Positions 47,688 to 59,060 of a stretch of 64,000 nucleotides of DNA are shown here, one piece after another; within the stretch, counting starts at the first letter, position 1, and each line of letters opens with the position of its first letter. The stretch lies in the NCBI RefSeq assembly GCF_910592395.1, contig NW_027020282.1, positions 60,001 through 124,000 on the forward strand. The letters run 5' to 3'. The position numbers and the translations under genes are program-made. The stretch comes from Lineus longissimus. Taxonomy: Eukaryota; Nemertea; Pilidiophora; Heteronemertea; Lineidae. The notes beneath the pieces are model-generated. The model was not told the origin of the DNA and did no database searches. It saw only the letters and a program-made list of their open reading frames with translations.

Positions 47688-48724
47688 GAAATGGCCAGGG
47701 CCATTGTGCTCACCTCATGTGGAGGAAAGATGGATAAAGAGCATGGTATTGTGTCATGTAGTGTTAGGTTTGATGTAGGTCCAAGCAATTACAATTTCCC
47801 CAAAATGGCCAATTTACAGTACATTCGACCTCTGTGACCTTGAAAAGTAGGTCAAATCAAAGAAGACCCGGGTGACACATTGAATGGTTGTTAGAATTAG
47901 ATGTACCTATGATATAAAATTGGTGCCAATCGGGCAAGTCATTACTAGGAATAATGGCATTTTGAAGAATTTAGGATTTGGCCCCCTCCCTGGAGGCCAA
48001 ACGGCAAATCAGATCGCACCAAACTTCGGTACCTGAGATCACCTGACCAAGGGGTACATGTGTACTTAATTTGTGATCAATAGTCATTGCAGTTAAGAAA
48101 CGTGCCATAGTTACGGCCTGACGGCGAATTTACGCCATTTGACCTCTGTGACCTTGACAAGAAGGTCAAATTAAAAACCTGTGTGACATATACTGTATGG
48201 TGGTTAGATGTACCCATGATATCAAATTGGTGGCAATCGGGCAAGAAGTTAAGGAATAATCACATTTTTAAGGTTTTTGGATTTTGCCCCCTGGTGGTCA
48301 AGTGGTGAATCATATTGGACCAAACTTTGGTCCCTGAGATCACCTGACTAAGGGGTAAATGTGTACCAAATTTGGTATCAATAGTCATTGCAGTTTAGAA
48401 ACGTGCCATCGTTACATCCTAACGGCTAATTTACACCATTTGACCTCTGTGACCTTGAAAAGGAGGTCAAATCAAAAACCCGGAGGATATATGATGCACC
48501 TTTGCTAGAAGTACCTACCATATTTTTTTCAAAATTTCCCGACTACTATTAAGGGAGATATTGCATATTTTCACTTTTAACGTTTGTCCCCCTGGTGGCC
48601 AAACCATGAAACAAATCGGACCGAAACTTGGTCTCCCAGGTGTCATTACATAAGGGTACATGTGTACCAAGTTTCAACTCAATAGCTCTAACAGTTACGA
48701 AACGTGCCCTGCTAACGGACGACG

Positions 48725-48756
<32 letters not shown>

Positions 48757-48812
48757 ACGACGGACGCCACGGTATGGGATAAGCTCACCTCTGCTAAGAG
48801 GTGAGCTAAAAA
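47688..48812 (-). mobile_element. AGCTCACC-family element, copy H (minus strand)
   Basis: The only copy in reverse orientation. It runs from AATGGCCAGGGCCATT at 47688 to the AGCTCACCTCT hairpin and T5 ending at 48812. The GTC tract is at about 48728-48757. One CTCF-core match (48286-48297) is perfect. The unit-1 match is damaged (last C changed). Otherwise close to copy A. Confidence 0.85.
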
Positions 48813-49985
48813 CGAAGACATTTGGAAATTTCTGAATGCCCCCATCTAAAAAAAAGAGCCAGCGCATTACTGATTCAGTCTCTCTCATGAAATTCTGGAT
48901 ATCAAAACTACATACCCTTCCTGACATCATGCTAGCAATTTGTTTCCAACATATAAATCCGAAATAGGAGAAAAAGCTGGAAATATTCCCCACTTCTAGA
49001 ATCTGAACTGTGTTTGCCATATGTAATTCTATGGGAGGCCATTTCCTCGATGACCTCATGTACAAAACACTAACAGCAAGATTTCTCCTTCAAAAGTGAA
49101 GTACAATACAACTTGAAGGCTCGGACACCATGCATTATATACTCCTACATGGACTCCCATAACTTCGGTGCCCATACACTTTGTTTTGAAGGTGCTTTAA
49201 TTGGTTAAGATTAGGAAGCCATTTTGAAAAATCTTGCAACATGTGCAAGGAGGAGAAATTCTCTCAGACGATTAGAGCTCCCTTGAAAAGAATTGAACCT
49301 ACATTTCATATGTGCCAGTGTGTTCATTGATACACAAATAACAACCTCCGAGCCTTGAAATTTGATCAATCTTACTTATGAAGGTCAGGCACCTTGCTTT
49401 TGTGTGCAGAATGTTTGGAGGTAATGGATTACGTATAGTAAACCCTTAACAGAGTGTTATGAATACATCCATACTTGGCTTACTAATTCTGGCCTAGCTT
49501 CTATGCAAAGCATACAGATTGTACACCATTCATTGTCTAAGGGTGACATAAGGATGTCGATCCAGGGATATGTCATCAAAAGCCCATACACTCATTTTGA
49601 AAGGCCTCTCTGAAGGAAACATGCATTCTCATTCTTGGAGTAGAGGATATTCAAACATTTTTCTCCTATTTCAGATTAATATATCGGAGGCAAATTGCTA
49701 GCTTGATGTCAGGGCACTACTGGAGGATCCCTTACAAAAAGTATTCTACATTGGAAAAGAAACATAGTATACACCTTTCCAGAAATGGGGCGCTGAGTGT
49801 CCGAAATAGTGATGTCATAAGGGGAAAATAGGCCTTATGGTGGAGGGACAAAGGAGATAGTCATGGTTGACCAACACACTTGAATGCCTTTAATGACGGA
49901 TAAGGGGGAAAAAGTTAGTTCCAATGCAAGCCACCAATTTCGGGAAGCATGTATACCATGTATATACCGTATGTATACACTTAGT
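48813..49985. other. Non-coding, no gene seen
   Basis: Only short, unsupported open frames on both strands. Confidence 0.4.
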
Positions 49986-50285
49986 ATGCAGGCTGTCGAT
50001 GGATCGTATCGGGCGTCGGTTGGTCGATTTGCGAGGCACGTCGCGGCATCAATTGGCAATGTCGTGAAAGTGATCATTACCGTCGGGTGGTCGATTTGTG
50101 ATACTGCGTATACGGAGGTTTACTGCATCGGTCGGTCGATTGGTCGGGCCGTGTAAACATGTGAAGATTAATCTTCTGCCTGTCGGGTGGTCGATTTGTG
50201 ACAAGCATCGGTTGGTCGATCTGTCGGGCCGTGTACTTGAATTATTATGTTCGACCTGTCGGGTGGTATATTTGTGTTTCTTATA
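49986..50285 (+). repeat. Irregular short repeats of GTCGGGTGGTCGATTTGTG type
   Basis: GGTTGGTCGATTTGCGAGG, GGGTGGTCGATTTGTGATAC, GGTCGGTCGATTGGTCGGGC, GGGTGGTCGATTTGTGACA, GGTTGGTCGATCTGTCGGGC and GGGTGGTATATTTGTG occur in succession at irregular spacing of about 30-60 bases. It is a decayed minisatellite. Confidence 0.6.
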
Positions 50286-50950
50286 AGATAGGGAAACACA
50301 GAAATGTGCGTCGCCGAGTTGATTGGTGGGGCGGTGGGTTGGTTGATTTTTAAATGGTATAAGTATGACACGAAACGTATTCTATTGTCAAAACTATTAT
50401 TTATTTCCTCCCAACATATACAATTACACCTCCATGATGTACCACGTCACACATGCTCAATACAAACATTATAATATCAGGCTAAATTTAACATCGTCCT
50501 ACTACATTCATCATCATCATCATCACACAGCTAAACACGTACATAGTGAATGTAAGATGATGAAATGACATAGGTATCGTCTGATACGGCCTATCGTTAT
50601 CAGTCCGTATCTGATGCACTGGCGGTTGCTGCTCCACTTGTACTTGGTCCGTCTTTTGACATCTTGTCTATCTCATCTGGAAATAATGTTATAGTATTGT
50701 AGGTATATGAACAAAATGATATTATAAAAGTTTTATATCACCGTAAGCATTCGTTATGACAAGGTCCATTAGGGGAGGTTTTATTCCCAAGGACTTAACA
50801 AATAGAGAATGAGGGGTATAGGGTATAGATTATTATATGGCTACATAGCCTTTTTCGACAAGATCTATGAGTTATATCGAATGGGTTTATATATACATGT
50901 TCACGCCCACTTGCGTGGACCCCTTAAATATACCGCGCTGTGGGCCTTTA
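50286..50950. other. Non-coding, with a short CAT repeat
   Basis: ATCATCATCATCATCA at about 50506-50523. Nothing else recognised. Confidence 0.45.
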
Positions 50951-50952
50951 GT

Positions 50953-50986
50953 TAGACCATATCCACAACTCCGTGGATATGGTCTA
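50953..50986. repeat. Perfect 14-bp hairpin at the edge of the tandem array
   Basis: TAGACCATATCCAC pairs with GTGGATATGGTCTA around AACTCC. The arm shares AGACCATATCC with the inverted repeats of the MITE inside each array unit. It ends four bases before the first unit. Confidence 0.85.
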
Positions 50987-51284
50987 TTGTTTTTACTGAG
51001 CCGATCGCCAGGACCCGAGGGATGTGGTTTTCGACACGTATCTCCGAAACTGCCGCACGGAACGACCTGAAATTTGGTTAGATTACGTTTCATAACCTGC
51101 TAACGAACAACGTGTACTTTATTTTTGCAGCCGTTGCTTACTTTTTTAGTTTTCGGGTGATTTTTGATGAAAATCGCCGGTTCTGAACCGTTCCGGTAAT
51201 AGCACTGCCTCCCGCGTTTTTACCGATTAGGCAAGTTGCTCAACGTTTATCTGTCCCGACCTGAACAGGTGGGAGGATACCCGC

Positions 51285-52180
51285 TACATGGAGGAGCCAA
51301 CAGACATTTCGTCTACGCATTCTGGACTGGGTGAGTGTGAATTTTTCGTGATTGTAATCGCCCTCAAATTTGTGTTGAAACACTGCATCAGACAAAATTA
51401 ACTCATCAGAGGTCAAGAAAAGGATCTTAAGAATATATATTCGCTGTTAGTTTGGGTGATTATAGGGAGCACGTCCATCTTTTGAGGCAAACTTGTCATC
51501 CGAAAGTTTCCAGATCCCCGCAATGGCGGATATACATTCATCAAAAAAATTACGAATTCGGGCAAGTTTCATCAAACTGTGCGCCTTAAACACCTAAGAA
51601 TGTCTCAAAATCACCCAGACTCTACACATGAGATATACCTTCACTGAAAATAATTGCTGAAACCTCGCTTAACGTGTCGCGAGTGCTGAAAGCAACAGTT
51701 TTGGAGATCATTTTTCTGTACATCCTGCTCACTCCTGTAGAAATGTACAGTAAAGCACGTACACGTGCAGTGTAAATGGACACACGAATGTACACACCTT
51801 CTGAAAATATTGTCAGCAAAGGTGATAAGTGTTTGTTCTGAATTATGACAATGAAATTCATAGACTATTAGCAGGTAGTCAGTGTCTGTTGGTCTGAATA
51901 ATGAATGATAAAACTTCTGGTGAAGTTAAAATATTTCCTCGCTCTGTTTTACAGCCTGACGGGGATGATCAGCATCTGTTCTGTTCTGCGACCGCATCAG
52001 TCACGGATATAGGAGCCTTGACCACGAGGAGCTGATGAGGCAAAGTCGTATAACCGTCTTAACCTTGACATCGGTGCAGTGCTGAATTTGCCGTCCGAAG
52101 ACAAACCAGTATAATATTCCAGCCGTATTTCGTTCTTTTTCACTGTAATACTTTTACTTAAAAAGACTGAATAAATAAAC
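51285..52180 (+). ncRNA. Putative two-exon polyadenylated transcript, array unit 1
   Basis: ATGGAGGAGCCAACAG opens a frame that reaches CTGG|GTGAGT (donor at 51331). A good acceptor, CTCTGTTTTACAG, precedes 51955, giving a 624-bp intron. The second part ends with overlapping AATAAA signals at 52170-52179. Spliced, the ATG frame stops at the first codon past the junction, leaving about 15 codons. The unit therefore looks like a non-coding RNA, or one with a tiny peptide. Sites are conserved in all three units, but so is nearly everything else, so conservation is not evidence of function. The transcription start is not located. Confidence 0.4.
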
Positions 52181-52568
52181 CTACTGTGGCAGTTGGTTTA
52201 AAAAGATATTATTGCATGTTACGTTTTTACTCTTAGTGCTGATCGGTCATACCCCTTGGGCCTGGCCGTAACCTTGCATACTGGTTGTCTCGATGCCGTA
52301 TGCTATGACCATGTATATATCTACTGGACTGGTTTGTTGCACCATGTCGAAGGAATTTTATGTAGAGATCAAGACACTTCCCTCGCATCACAATCTACAC
52401 CTCAAAAGAATGGTTGTAAAAATCTTTGCCATGATTCCCGGTTGCCCCTATGTTGTGACCATGCATGCATCAATGGCCTGGGATGTTGCAACCTACACTT
52501 CAAAGGAATGCGAAGTCTAAATCACATTTATTTTTTGACTTTTTTTGACATTTATTTTTTTTTACTTT

Positions 52569-53156
52569 CCTAACAGCAATTGCAGACCATATCCCTGGTG
52601 ATAGTGTTTTGTCATCTTAAAAATGAGCACCAGGACAAAGCACCAAAAACCTGCCACTTAAGATCAGATCAGAAGTTACCTACGTGGTGCCAGTACCCAC
52701 AAGTGCATGATTGACACCTAGATCATTTGAAGAAAAAATTGGCAGCAGAACCATGTGTGCATGGAGGGAGGTATTATAATATAAATACTGTGGAGACGCA
52801 ATGTATTATTGGTCGTCCCAACATTGGGAGCTTTCATCCCCACCAGCCATATCAGATGGCCAACTGGTTTCCCTCACTCGACCAGAAAACTCATCAAAAG
52901 ATACGAAAGATGTTGAGATTCAGATTACATTTGCTTGTTGTCTGCTAGATTCTGACCATCCATATGCTGAGTTGTTGCAGTCCCAGAACCATCGCTATTT
53001 CTAGTATTTATGATGCACCTACTGTCACAACCTAATTCAGCTGGTTATTCAGGGTTATTTGCCTCTGATTTATCTGGTTATATCCTGGTGCAAACCTTAT
53101 TTCTCAACATGACAAAATACTTTCACCAGGGATATGGTCTGCAATTTGCTGTTAGG
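52569..53156. mobile_element. MITE in array unit 1, ~46-bp inverted repeats
   Basis: The left end CCTAACAGCAATTGCAGACC continues through CATATCCCTGGTGA to about 52614. Its reverse complement lies at about 53110-53156, with one extra A and two mismatches. Inside there is no long frame. It forms the 3' quarter of the array unit. Confidence 0.7.
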
Positions 53157-53477
53157 CGAATTGCCCAATACTAGTGTTTTTACTGAGCCGATCGCCAGGA
53201 CCCGAGGGATGTGGTTTTCGACACGTATCTCCGAAACTGCCTCACGGAACGACCTGAAATTTGGTTAGATTACGTTTCATAACCTGCTAACGAACAACGT
53301 GTACATGTACTTTATTTTTGCAGCCGTTGCTTACTTTTTTAGTTTTCGGGTGATTTTTGATGAAAATCGCCGGTTCTGAACCGTTCCGGTAATAGCACTG
53401 CCTCCCGCGTTTTTACCGATTAGGCAAGTTGCTCAACGTTGATCTGTCCCGACCTGAACAGGTGGGAGGATACCCGC

Positions 53478-54373
53478 TACATGGAAGAGCCAACAGACAT
53501 TTCGTCTACGCATTCTAGACTGGGTGAGTGTGAATTTTTCGTGATTGTAATCGCCCTCAAATTTGTGTTGAAACACTGCATCAGACAAAATTAACTCATC
53601 AGAGGTCAAGAAAAGGATCTTAAGAATATATATTCGCTGTTAGTTTGGGTGATTATAGGGAGCACGTCCATCTCTTGAGGCAAACTTGTCATCCAAAAGT
53701 TTCCAGATCCCCGCAATGGCGGATATACATTCATCAAAAAAATTACGAATTCGGGCAAGTTTCATCAAACTGTGCGCCTTAAACACCTAAGAATGTCTCA
53801 AAATCACCCAGACTCTACACATGAGATATACCTTCACTGAAAATAATTGCTGAAACCTCGCTTAACGTGTCGCGAGTGCTGAAAGCAACAGTTTTGGAGA
53901 TCATTTTTCTGTACATCCTGCTCACTCCTGTAGAAATGTACAGTAAAGCACGTACACGTGCAGTGTAAATGGACACACGAATGTACACACCTTCTGAAAA
54001 TATTGTCAGCAAAGGTGATAAGTGTTTGTTCTGAATTATGACAATGAAATTCATAGACTATTAGCAGGTAGTCAGTGTCTGTTGGTCTGAATAATGAATG
54101 ATAAAACTTCTGGTGAAGTTAAAATATTTCCTCGCTCTGTTTTACAGCCTGACGGGGATGATCAGCATCTGTTCTGTTCTGCGACCGCATCAGTCACGGA
54201 TATAGGAGCCTTGACCACGAGGAGCTGATGAGGCAAAGTCGTATAACCGTCTTAACCTTGACATCGGTGCAGTGCTGAATTTGCCGTCCGAAGACAAACC
54301 AGTATAATATTCCAGCCGTATTTCGTTCTTTTTCACTGTAATACTTTTACTTAAAAAGACTGAATAAATAAAC
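53478..54373 (+). ncRNA. Putative two-exon transcript, array unit 2
   Basis: Same signals as in unit 1 shifted by 2193: donor at 53524, second exon from 54148, AATAAATAAA at 54363-54372. Exon 1 differs by a silent GAG-to-GAA change and a Gly-to-Arg change in the short frame. Confidence 0.4.
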
Positions 54374-54761
54374 CTACTGTGGCAGTTGGTTTAAAAAGAT
54401 ATTATTGCATGTTACGTTTTTACTCTTAGTGCTGATCGGTCATACCCCTTGGGCCTGGCCGTAACCTTGCATACTGGTTGTCTCGATGCCGTATGCTATG
54501 ACCATGTATATATCTACTGGACTGGTTTGTTGCACCATGTCGAAGGAATTTTATGTAGAGATCAAGACACTTCCCTCGCATCACAATCTACACCTCAAAA
54601 GAATGGTTGTAAAAATCTTTGCCATGATTCCCGGTTGCCCCTATGTTGTGACCATGCATGCATCAATGGCCTGGGATGTTGCAACCTACACTTCAAAGGA
54701 ATGCGAAGTCTAAATCACATTTATTTTTTGACTTTTTTTGACATTTATTTTTTTTTACTTT

Positions 54762-55349
54762 CCTAACAGCAATTGCAGACCATATCCCTGGTGATAGTGT
54801 TTTGTCATCTTAAAAATGAGCACCAGGACAAAGCACCAAAAACCTGCCACTTAAGATCAGATCAGAAGTTACCTACGTGGTGCCAGTACCCACAAGTGCA
54901 TGATTGACACCTAGATCATTTGAAGAAAAAATTGGCAGCAGAACCATGTGTGCATGGAGGGAGGTATTATAATATAAATACTGTGGAGACGCAATGTATT
55001 ATTGGTCGTCCCAACATTGGGAGCTTTCATCCCCACCAGCCATATCAGATGGCCAACTGGTTTCCCTCACTCGACCAGAAAACTCATCAAAAGATACGAA
55101 AGATGTCGAGATTCAGATTACATTTGCTTGTTGTCTGCTAGATTCTGACCATCCATATGCTGAGTTGTTGCAGTCCCAGAACCATCGCTATTTCTAGTAT
55201 TTATGATGCACCTACTGTCACAACCTAATTCAGCTGGTTATTCAGGGTTATTTGCCTCTGATTTATCTGGTTATATCCTGGTGCAAACCTTATTTCTCAA
55301 CATGACAAAATACTTTCACCAGGGATATGGTCTGCAATTTGCTGTTAGG
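54762..55349. mobile_element. MITE in array unit 2
   Basis: Essentially identical to 52569-53156 at an offset of 2193. It was copied with the unit, not inserted independently. Confidence 0.7.
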
Positions 55350-55670
55350 CGAATTGCCCAATACTAGTGTTTTTACTGAGCCGATCGCCAGGACCCGAGG
55401 GATGTGGTTTTCGACACGTATCTCCGAAACTGCCTCACGGAACGACCTGAAATTTGGTTAGATTACGTTTCATAACCTGCTAACGAACAACGTGTACATG
55501 TACTTTATTTTTGCAGCCGTTGCTTACTTTTTTAGTTTTCGGGTGATTTTTGATGAAAATCGCCGGTTCTGAACCGTTCCGGTAATAGCACTGCCTCCCG
55601 CGTTTTTACCGATTAGGCAAGTTGCTCAACGTTGATCTGTCCCGACCTGAACAGGTGGGAGGATACCCGC

Positions 55671-56567
55671 TACATGGAAGAGCCAACAGACATTTCGTCT
55701 ACGCATTCTAGACTGGGTGAGTGTGAATTTTTCGTGATTGTAATCGCCCTCAAATTTGTGTTGAAACACTGCATCAGACAAAATTAACTCATCAGAGGTC
55801 AAGAAAAGGATCTTAAGAATATATATTCGCTGTTAGTTTGGGTGATTATAGGGAGCACGTCCATCTCTTGAGGCAAACTTGTCATCCAAAAGTTTCCAGA
55901 TCCCCGCAATGGCGGATATACATTCATCAAAAAAATTACGAATTCGGGCAAGTTTCATCAAACTGTGCGCCTTAAACACCTAAGAATGTCTCAAAATCAC
56001 CCAGACTCTACACATGAGATATACCTTCACTGAAAATAATTGCTGAAACCTCGCTTAACGTGTCGCGAGTGCTGAAAGCAACAGTTTTGGAGATCATTTT
56101 TCTGTACATCCTGCTCACTCCTGTAGAAATGTACAGTAAAGCACGTACACGTGCAGTGTAAATGGACACACGAATGTATACACACCTTCTGAAAATATTG
56201 TCAGCAAAGGTGATAAGTGTTTGTTCTGAATTATGACAATGAAATTCATAGACTATTAGCAGGTAACAGTGTCTGTTGGTCTGAATAATGAATGATAAAA
56301 CTTCTGGTGAAGTTAAAATATTTCCTCGCTCTGTTTTACAGCCTGACGGGGATGATCAGCATCTGTTCTGTTCTGCGACCGCATCAGTCACGGATATAGG
56401 AGCCTTGACCACGAGGAGCTGATGAGGAAAAGTCGTATAACCGTCTTAACCTTGACATCGGTGCAGTGCTGAATTTGCCGTCCGAAGACAAACCAGTATA
56501 ATATTCCAGCCGTATTTCGTTCTTTTTCACTGCAATACTTTTACTTCAAAAAGACTGAATAAATAAA
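55671..56567 (+). ncRNA. Putative two-exon transcript, array unit 3
   Basis: Donor, acceptor and AATAAATAAA (about 56558-56567) are kept. The following MITE has lost its left inverted repeat in the deletion; the right one remains at about 57192-57239. Confidence 0.38.
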
Positions 56568-57259
56568 CCTACTGTGGCAGTTAGTTTAAAAAGATATTAT
56601 TGCATGTTACGTTTTTACTCTTAGTGCTGATCGGTCATACCCCTTGGGCCTGGCCGTAACCTTGCATACTGGTTGTCTCGATGCCGTATGCTATGACCAT
56701 GTATATATCTACTGGACTGGTTTGTTGCACCATACCAAAGGAATTCATTGAAAGATCAAGACTATTCCTTCACAATCTACACTAAAAAAGGATTGTTGCA
56801 ACAAGTTACCCCTATGTTGTAATCATGCACAAACTGGCCCGACTCGTCACAACCTACGCTTCAAAGGAATTCAATGTTCAACTCTCATTTATTGGTCGTC
56901 CCAACATTGGGAGCTTTCATCCCCACCAGCCATATCAGATGGCCAACTGGTTTCCCTCACTCGACCAGAAAACTCGTCAAAAGATACGAAAGATGTTGAG
57001 ATTCAGATTACATTTGCTTGTTGTCTGCTGGATTCTGACCATCCATATGCTGAGTTGTTGCAGTCCCAGAACCATCGCTATTTCTAGTATTTATGATGCA
57101 CCTACTGTCACAACCTAATTCAGCTGGTTATTCAGGGTTATTTGCCTCTGATTTATCTGGTTATATCCTGGTGCAAACCTAATTTCTCAACATGACAAAA
57201 TACTTTCACCAGGGATATGGTCTGCAATTTGCTGTTAGGCGAATTGCCCAATACTAGTT

Positions 57260-57692
57260 CTTACCTGTATCTCCATGATGAGCGTCTAATATATGGGTGT
57301 AGTTCATTATAATGCACTGATGAATGCAATGCTTATTCCTAACTACACCAGATTTAGTGTTTGATATCTTACTTACTTCCGGGGACACGCAAACGGATAT
57401 TTCTCCGGACTGTGGGGCCACATGTGACCTTCACCCTATGGTCCACATAAAAAGTGTGTCACTTTGTAGATGTCCGTATAACTCGTCCATCGGTGCATTC
57501 ATTTATACCGGCCGGGTACTGTTTGACGAGGAAAAGGCTGTTTCAGACGCGCCGTACATGCAGACCTAGTAGCAGTACTACTTTAGTAAGGTGAAAATAG
57601 TTCATTGATCTCACCGAATCTGCTGTCACAACCAAGAAACAACAACATCACTGCTAAAAGAAGAAAAAAAACAATGTCGAATTCCACTTTAG
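57260..57692. other. Non-coding downstream of the array
   Basis: An 81-codon frame at 57324-57569 has no recognisable product. Nothing else seen. Confidence 0.4.
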
Positions 57693-57850
57693 GCTAACAA
57701 TAGCTACATGTAGTGCCACATAAAGGACCAAAATGGTTAATGATGACCACATACCCAATATTGCCAATAAATATAACACGCGTTATGTGGCACCAGTTCT
57801 GCAACCTTACATATTTGTGTTGCAGACTTATATCAAAAGCCCTGCAGGGA
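57693..57850 (+). repeat. Dispersed repeat, copy 1 (partner 58900-59060)
   Basis: Shares ATGTAGTGCCAC, GATGACCACATA.CCAATATT, ACACGCGTT.TGTGGCACC and TTCTGCAACCTTAC with the partner, in the same orientation. The pair bounds about 1.1 kb. Confidence 0.75.
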
Positions 57851-58899
57851 CTTTCGAGGGCTTGCCATGTGCATGCATAAAACCCCCAGCGTCAAAGTCA
57901 GAAAACACAAAAGCCCGACCATGACCATGCACATAGAACAGAAATCATACTCCGACGCGCGACCATCGCCGTCGTTTTATATTTTAATACCGCAGTGGCG
58001 CGGAAATTAACAATACAAATCATGGATCGGCTGATGGTCGCGTGGCGGAGAATGAATTTGGCTATAGACACCCTGCGACTCGTCTCACGGCACTTGCCTG
58101 CACAATCAACAAGACGTGAAAAGAAAAACTGAAGTGAAAATATTCAGAGTGCATGGATTCGAACTCGGGACCTCCCTGGGACCTTACGCTCCTGGCCAGC
58201 TACGGATTGTTCACGGCAATTCTGAAGTTGAATTTTCACGTCCTTTACGACCTTTAAAGCTAAACCTTGTAAACAACTCGTGTGTAGCTTTGTTTATTCA
58301 CATATTACAAAGGCTTCGTTGCGTAGTAGGGGTAGTAAGAAGCAAGTGTCCTTCATTCCCGAATTCGAACCGACTGGGAATATATTTGTTCTTTGGTTTA
58401 AACTATCCACGATTAGCTTCTGACTCATTAATACCCGAACTAGGTTTTGGTCGGGGGGCTCATTTGGGGACCAACTTGTAGTACAGAGAGGCAACGATTA
58501 TTATGACATGTGATGAGAAGCATGTGTTCGGACGCATTTGGTCGCTTGTAGGCGCTTTTTAGTTGGTCGTTTGTTGTCGCTGCTAAAACAACAACTACCT
58601 CACGGCGTGGATGGAACGTCACGGCGTTGCTGGAAATAGGCACGAAATGATGAGGACGAAAGTTTTTGTAATGAACGATACCGATTACGTCGAAACAGCA
58701 TGTGTATAGTCCACGCAACCATGTTGCATATAATTCAAGCAGTTTGATGACATCTATGTTAGTGCACGGTGTTAATAGTCTCGGTAGTTCACGGGGACCA
58801 CAACTGTTTACTCCAAGCTTACTCAAGCTTACTCCATTTAAATTACTCTTCACAAAGGCAATCGTTTTGAAAAGCAAAAACCGTTAATATCACTGTCAT
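57851..58899. other. Non-coding between two direct repeats
   Basis: On the minus strand near 58150-58205 there are B-box-like (GAGTTCGAATCC) and A-box-like (TAGCTGGCCAGG) sequences, perhaps a tRNA-derived SINE relic; no cloverleaf could be drawn. No gene is supported. Confidence 0.35.
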
Positions 58900-59060
58900 G
58901 GAAAGGAAACAATGTCTATATGTAGTGCCACGCAAACGAGTGAAAATGATTGATGATGACCACATAACCAATATTGCCAATACACGCGTTCTGTGGCACC
59001 TGTTCTGCAACCTTACCTATTTGTGTTACAGAAATAAAAAGACATAGAGGGACCTTCGGC
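58900..59060 (+). repeat. Dispersed repeat, copy 2
   Basis: Counterpart of 57693-57850, diverged by scattered changes. Confidence 0.75.

Larger units (their letters stand above)
50990..57259 (+). repeat. Head-to-tail array of ~2.19-kb units (two full, one deleted)
   Basis: Units begin TTTTTACTGAGCCGATCGCC at 50990, 53177 and 55370. Unit 1 is 2187 bp, unit 2 is 2193 bp. The difference of 6 is ACATGT, present in units 2 and 3 only. Unit 3 ends about 57259 and lacks ~300 bp, with divergent sequence at about 56734-56890. Each unit holds, in order, a possible two-exon transcription unit and a MITE (unit 3 keeps only the MITE's right end). Unit identity is high enough that the array must be recent or homogenised. 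Confidence 0.95.

Noticed and set aside
52020-52095. C/D snoRNA-like boxes (TGATGA ... CTGA) in the array unit
   Set aside because: No terminal stem joins the boxes, so the match is probably chance.
58150-58205. tRNA-like sequence on the minus strand (A-box and B-box-like)
   Set aside because: The T-stem does not pair and no full cloverleaf fits. At most a SINE relic.
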